This document shows positions 6,020-8,661 of a stretch of 8,661 bases of DNA, in pieces (the stretch's first letter is position 1; each line of letters starts with the position of its first letter). Source of the DNA: Thermoplasmatota archaeon. GTDB taxonomy: Archaea; Thermoplasmatota; Thermoplasmata; UBA10834. A program made the translations under genes and the position numbers. The stretch lies in assembly GCA_030836605.1 (NCBI GenBank), contig JAUPMC010000063.1, positions 1-8,661 of the forward strand. The letters are read 5' to 3'. The notes beneath the pieces were generated by a model. That model searched no databases. It was not told where the DNA came from and worked only from the letters and a program-made list of their open reading frames with translations.

Positions 6020-7147
6020 ATGAACCTCTACGAATTCTGCAACATCATCATCGTCTGGCTCGTCGACCTCGTCAACAACCTCTGGTACTGGCTCGGGGAC
6101 TTCCTCCCCTGGGTGTTCGGGGACTTCTTCACATGGGCGGGGGACCTGGCCGCCTCGGACGGACACATAGCCGCCATGACCATCCTGCTGGAGGTGCTGG
6201 TGGTCCTCATCGTCGCGATCGTGAACGTGCTCAACTTCATATGGCTCGACAGGAAGCTGAGCGGGCGCATATTCGACTTCTACGGGCCGTACTACGTGGG
6301 CTACAGGATAGGGGGCTGGCTCCAGAACATCGCGGACGGCATGAAGCTGTTCGTCAAGGAGATCATCACCCCGAAGGACGTCGACAGGCTCGGGTTCGTC
6401 CTGGCCCCGGTCATATTCGTCAGCTCGTCCTTCCTCATACTCGCGACCATACCGCTGAGCCCGAACTTCGGGGTCTCGACCAACATGGACGGGGACTTCG
6501 TGGCCGCGGGGGTGCTGTTCGCGTTCGCCGCCTTCGCCATCGCGCCCTTCTCTATCCTGCTCGCGGGGTGGTCGTCCAACAACAAGTACACGCTCATAGG
6601 CGGCATGAGGTCTGCCGCCCAGATGATGAGCTACGAGATACCGCTCCTGCTGGTGGTCGCGAGCGTGTTCCTCCTGTCCGGGGACTTCAGCTTCGTCGGC
6701 GTCGTCGACGCCCAGCACGACGTGTGGTTCGCCATCCCGCTCTTCATCGGCTTCATAGTGTTCCTCGTCTGCATCGCAGCCGAGGTCGAGGTCACGCCGT
6801 TCGACCTGCCCGAGGCGGAGGCGGAGCTCGTCGAGGGGTGGACGACCGAGTACTGCGGCATGCGGTTCGGGTTCTTCATGATGACATCGTACCTGAGAGG
6901 GTACGCGGGAGGCGCGCTCGCCACGGCGCTCTTCCTGGGCGGATGGCAGGGCCCGGCCCTCATCCCCGATGAGATATGGTTCCTGATCAAGGCCTACTGC
7001 GTGTTCGTGGTCATCGAATGGATGAGATGGTCGGTCCCGAGGGTCAGGGTCGACCAGATACTGAACCTCGGCTGGAAGAGGCTGATGCCCTTGGCGATGC
7101 TCAATCTCGTCATCGCCGCCGCGCTGAAGACCATGGGGTGGTTCTGA
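6020..7147 (+). CDS. nuoH: Respiratory complex I / Fpo-like subunit H with N-terminal extension
   Basis: A 375-residue membrane subunit that joins the proton-pumping arm to the quinone site. Eight family helices can be placed from about residue 54 (ILLEVLVVLIVAIVNVLNFI) to 371. Conserved parts include DGMKLFVKEIITPKDVDR, GWSSNNKYTLIGGMRSAAQMMSYE, the acidic loop TPFDLPEAEAELVEGWTTEY (259-278) and RVRVDQILNLGWK. Two features differ from bacterial homologues: about 50 residues rich in Trp, Phe and Asp precede the first family helix, and the usual ERR...MGPNRVGP region reads DRKL...YGPYYVGYRIGG (77-99). The ATG follows the nuoD stop by four bases, with GGTGATG (6011-6017) as an archaeal ribosome-binding site, so the extension is probably translated. 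Directly after nuoD, with no nuoE, F or G, is the Fpo-type order. Confidence 0.93.
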   Translation: MNLYEFCNIIIVWLVDLVNNLWYWLGDFLPWVFGDFFTWAGDLAASDGHIAAMTILLEVLVVLIVAIVNVLNFIWLDRKLSGRIFDFYGPYYVGYRIGGWLQNIADGMKLFVKEIITPKDVDRLGFVLAPVIFVSSSFLILATIPLSPNFGVSTNMDGDFVAAGVLFAFAAFAIAPFSILLAGWSSNNKYTLIGGMRSAAQMMSYEIPLLLVVASVFLLSGDFSFVGVVDAQHDVWFAIPLFIGFIVFLVCIAAEVEVTPFDLPEAEAELVEGWTTEYCGMRFGFFMMTSYLRGYAGGALATALFLGGWQGPALIPDEIWFLIKAYCVFVVIEWMRWSVPRVRVDQILNLGWKRLMPLAMLNLVIAAALKTMGWF

Positions 7148-8062
7148 ATGGCGGAGGCGGAAAGGGGCAAGGTGAGCTTCTTCGGGTATGTCCTGCGTCC
7201 GATGATGCGCACGGGCAAGCAGCTCGTGCGGTCGCTCGTCCTGGGCAAGCCGAACACGGTCCTGTACCCGCACCAGAAGCTCGTCCTGCCGCAGGTGTAC
7301 CGGGGGAAGCACACGCTCGATTTCAAGAAGTGCATCGGCTGCGGGAACTGCGTGACGATCTGCCCGAACGACTGCATGTGGCTCGAGAAGCTCGAGGACC
7401 CGGAGCTCGGCAAGATAGAGCGCCCGGGCGTGGACCTCGGGAGGTGCCTGTTCTGCGGGTTCTGCGCGGAGGTCTGCCCGACCTGCGCCCTGCACATGAC
7501 GACGGAGTTCGAGCTCGCGGGCGGGGACCGAGAGAGCTTCAAGCTGGGCCCCAAGGACATCAGGGACGACGGGTTCGCGGGGTCGTTCAAGGAGGAGCGG
7601 ACGAAGCGCGCCGTGCCCACGCTGGACCTGTCGAAGTGCACCGGGTGCGAGAAGTGCGCGGGTGAGTGCCCGGAGATGTGCATCGCGATGATCTCGATGG
7701 ACAAGGTCGGGAGGAAGAAGCCGGAGATCAACCTCGCGAAGTGCTCTTCGCAGGGCAAGTGCGCCGCCGTGTGCCCCGAGAAGGCGCTGACGATGACAGA
7801 GGTCTACGAGTCCTACTTCGAGATGCCGCAGCCGAAGTTCGTCCTGGAGAGCTGCTCTGGGTGCGGCGCCTGCGCGCGTGCGTGCCCCGCTGAGGTGATA
7901 TACATGCTCGAGATGCCAGGCACTGAGAAGACTCTCAAGGACGGCAAGAAGGGCAAGCCGAAGAAGAGGGCCGTGTTCGTCCTGGAGAAGTGCGTGGGAT
8001 GCGGCAGGTGCTTCAAGGTCTGCAAGTTCGAGGCCATCGAGATGCCGGGGGTGTCCAAGTGA
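7148..8062 (+). CDS. nuoI: NuoI/FpoI-like subunit fused to a four-motif polyferredoxin
   Basis: A 304-residue Fe-S protein. Residues 1-140 are a full NuoI: an N-terminal amphipathic part, motif 1 (C62, C65, C68, C72), motif 2 (C100, C103, C106, C110) and the typical tail TTEFELAGGDRESFKLG. These bind clusters N6a and N6b, which feed electrons to N2 in subunit B. Beyond about residue 156 come four more motifs: C164/167/170/174, C199/205/209 with Gln202 replacing the second cysteine, C236/239/242/246 and C282/285/288/292. The protein thus has the makings of three dicluster ferredoxin modules and up to six clusters, about twice the usual NuoI content. The frame is unbroken, with no stop or start at the domain border. 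It starts directly after the nuoH stop and ends overlapping nuoJ (GTGA). The extra module may receive electrons from a donor in place of the absent input subunits; that role is inferred. Confidence 0.92.
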   Translation: MAEAERGKVSFFGYVLRPMMRTGKQLVRSLVLGKPNTVLYPHQKLVLPQVYRGKHTLDFKKCIGCGNCVTICPNDCMWLEKLEDPELGKIERPGVDLGRCLFCGFCAEVCPTCALHMTTEFELAGGDRESFKLGPKDIRDDGFAGSFKEERTKRAVPTLDLSKCTGCEKCAGECPEMCIAMISMDKVGRKKPEINLAKCSSQGKCAAVCPEKALTMTEVYESYFEMPQPKFVLESCSGCGACARACPAEVIYMLEMPGTEKTLKDGKKGKPKKRAVFVLEKCVGCGRCFKVCKFEAIEMPGVSK

Positions 8063-8322
8063 CCTGGGAGCTGTTCGTGTTCATGTTCCTCGCCGCGAGC
8101 GCGCTCGTGTCCGCGCTCATGGTCGTGCGTTCGCGCGAGATAATGCACAGCGTGGTCGCCCTCGCGACATGCTTCGTGTCGATGGCCTGCCTATACGTCA
8201 TGCTCAACGCGGAGTTCGTCGCAATCGTGCAGATACTGGTGTACGTCGGCGCGGTCGTCGTGGTCATCCTGTTCGGCATCATGCTCACCAAGCGCGAGAT
8301 AATGGAGAGTGAGAGGCGATGA
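8059..8322 (+). CDS. nuoJ: Respiratory complex I / Fpo-like subunit J, N-terminal part
   Basis: An 87-residue membrane protein with three helices, matching the first half of NuoJ. The diagnostic stretch is NAEFVAIVQILVYVGAVVVV (50-69), which includes the segment around the pi-bulge helix that rearranges during turnover in complex I. Upstream, REIMHSVVALATCFVSMACLYVML is also typical. It begins with GTG overlapping the nuoI stop and ends REIMESERR, overlapping the ATG of the next gene by ATGA. The rest of NuoJ is encoded separately, so the subunit is split into two polypeptides. Confidence 0.9.
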   Translation: MTWELFVFMFLAASALVSALMVVRSREIMHSVVALATCFVSMACLYVMLNAEFVAIVQILVYVGAVVVVILFGIMLTKREIMESERR

Positions 8323-8564
8323 GGCTGGGCGACCTGGTCAAAGGACTGTCCCTCGTGCTCCTGGCGTTGCTCCTCGTGCTCGCCGTGACGGATGTCTCTT
8401 GGCCCGAGGGGGACATGGACCCGATATCCAACTACGACGTCTCGGAGTCGATGTTCGGGACAGAGAGCACCTCCGGATACTCGCTCGTCGTGCTGATGAT
8501 AGGGCTGCTGCTGCTCGTGGCCATCCTGGGCGGCGTGTTCCTGGCGAAGGAGGAGAAGGAATGA
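8319..8564 (+). CDS. Respiratory complex I / Fpo-like subunit J, C-terminal part
   Basis: An 81-residue protein with two helices (about 9-23 and 54-75) separated by an acidic loop (TDVSWPEGDMDPISNYDVSE) likely outside the membrane. The second half, SGYSLVVLMIGLLLLVAILGG then VFLAKEEKE, matches the last helix and tail of NuoJ. Its position between the N-terminal J gene and nuoK supports this. A frameshift within one gene is unlikely because both parts are complete at their ends, the overlap is the same ATGA used elsewhere in the operon, and GAGAGG (8311-8316) precedes the ATG. Confidence 0.85.
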   Translation: MRLGDLVKGLSLVLLALLLVLAVTDVSWPEGDMDPISNYDVSESMFGTESTSGYSLVVLMIGLLLLVAILGGVFLAKEEKE

Positions 8565-8661
8565 TCCCGATCGAGTACTGGCTGGTGTTCAGCTCCCTCC
8601 TGTTCGTCATAGGGGCGTACGGCGTCCTCACCCGCAGGAACGCCATCGTCGTGCTCATGTC
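8561..8661 (+). CDS. nuoK: Respiratory complex I / Fpo-like subunit K, start only
   Basis: The first 33 codons of nuoK, cut by the window end. The visible residues MIPIEYWLVFSSLLFVIGAY, then GVLTRRNAIVVLMS, match the opening helix and the family signature GxLtRRNxIxxLMS. NuoK is an Mrp-type membrane subunit of about 100 residues whose conserved glutamates in later helices take part in proton movement; those lie outside the window. The ATG overlaps the previous stop by ATGA and follows a strong AGGAGGAGAAGGA. Confidence 0.92.
   Translation, partial: MIPIEYWLVFSSLLFVIGAYGVLTRRNAIVVLM

Noticed and set aside
4894..6021. 375-residue minus-strand open frame opposite nuoD
   Set aside because: Low-complexity His/Val/Asp/Leu composition typical of an antisense shadow of a GC-rich gene.
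5972..7495. Long 507-residue minus-strand open frame opposite nuoH and nuoI
   Set aside because: It is a by-product of high GC at third codon positions; its composition is dominated by Arg, Glu, Asp and Val with no domain, and it lies opposite clearly homologous genes.
1..8661. CRISPR arrays, insertion sequences, tRNA or rRNA genes
   Set aside because: No repeated spacer-like units, transposase, terminal inverted repeats or recognisable tRNA/rRNA sequence were seen on either strand.

Overview
The window looks archaeal, most likely from a GC-rich member of the Thermoplasmata / Thermoplasmatota. Three lines of evidence point there. TATA-like boxes sit about 25-37 bases ahead of the predicted starts, two of them at the leaderless spacing. 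The respiratory gene order is A-B-C-D-H-I-J-J-K with no nuoE, nuoF or nuoG between D and H, as in archaeal Fpo/Nuo-like complexes. One gene resembles the B12-binding/radical SAM family first named from Thermoplasma (Ta0216 type). The lineage is an inference; no rRNA or other marker gene is present.

Left part (minus strand, 70-2565): a MobB-type P-loop GTPase for molybdenum/tungsten cofactor maturation carries an inserted four-cysteine Fe-S-like motif. Upstream of it on the same strand is a large cobalamin-binding-like radical SAM enzyme of unknown substrate. Each has its own plausible promoter. A short divergent intergenic region (2566-2687) separates them from the plus-strand genes.

Middle (2688-3290, plus): a small exported or membrane-anchored protein with a signal peptide, a GOLD-like beta domain, one transmembrane helix and a C-terminal cytoplasmic zinc ribbon. 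A 179-base non-coding stretch follows. It holds a direct repeat and a well-placed TATA box that appear to drive the respiratory operon.

Right part (3470 to the window end, plus): a tightly packed operon for the proton-pumping respiratory complex I / F420H2-dehydrogenase-like core: nuoA, nuoB, nuoC, nuoD, nuoH, nuoI, nuoJ as two separate genes, and the start of nuoK. Most junctions overlap by ATGA or GTGA, implying translational coupling. NuoB, C, D and I form the peripheral arm that passes electrons to the quinone or phenazine, and A, H, J and K are membrane subunits. L, M and N presumably follow outside the window. No NADH- or F420H2-oxidising subunit is present.

The most notable signal is NuoI. 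A complete normal NuoI (residues 1 to about 140) is followed by about 150 extra residues with four more ferredoxin-type cysteine motifs, one of them lacking its second cysteine. The complex may therefore have a built-in polyferredoxin wire in place of, or as a docking site for, the missing electron-input module. Other oddities are a Trp/Phe-rich N-terminal extension on NuoH, a diverged NuoH quinone-site loop and loss of a conserved acidic residue in NuoA.
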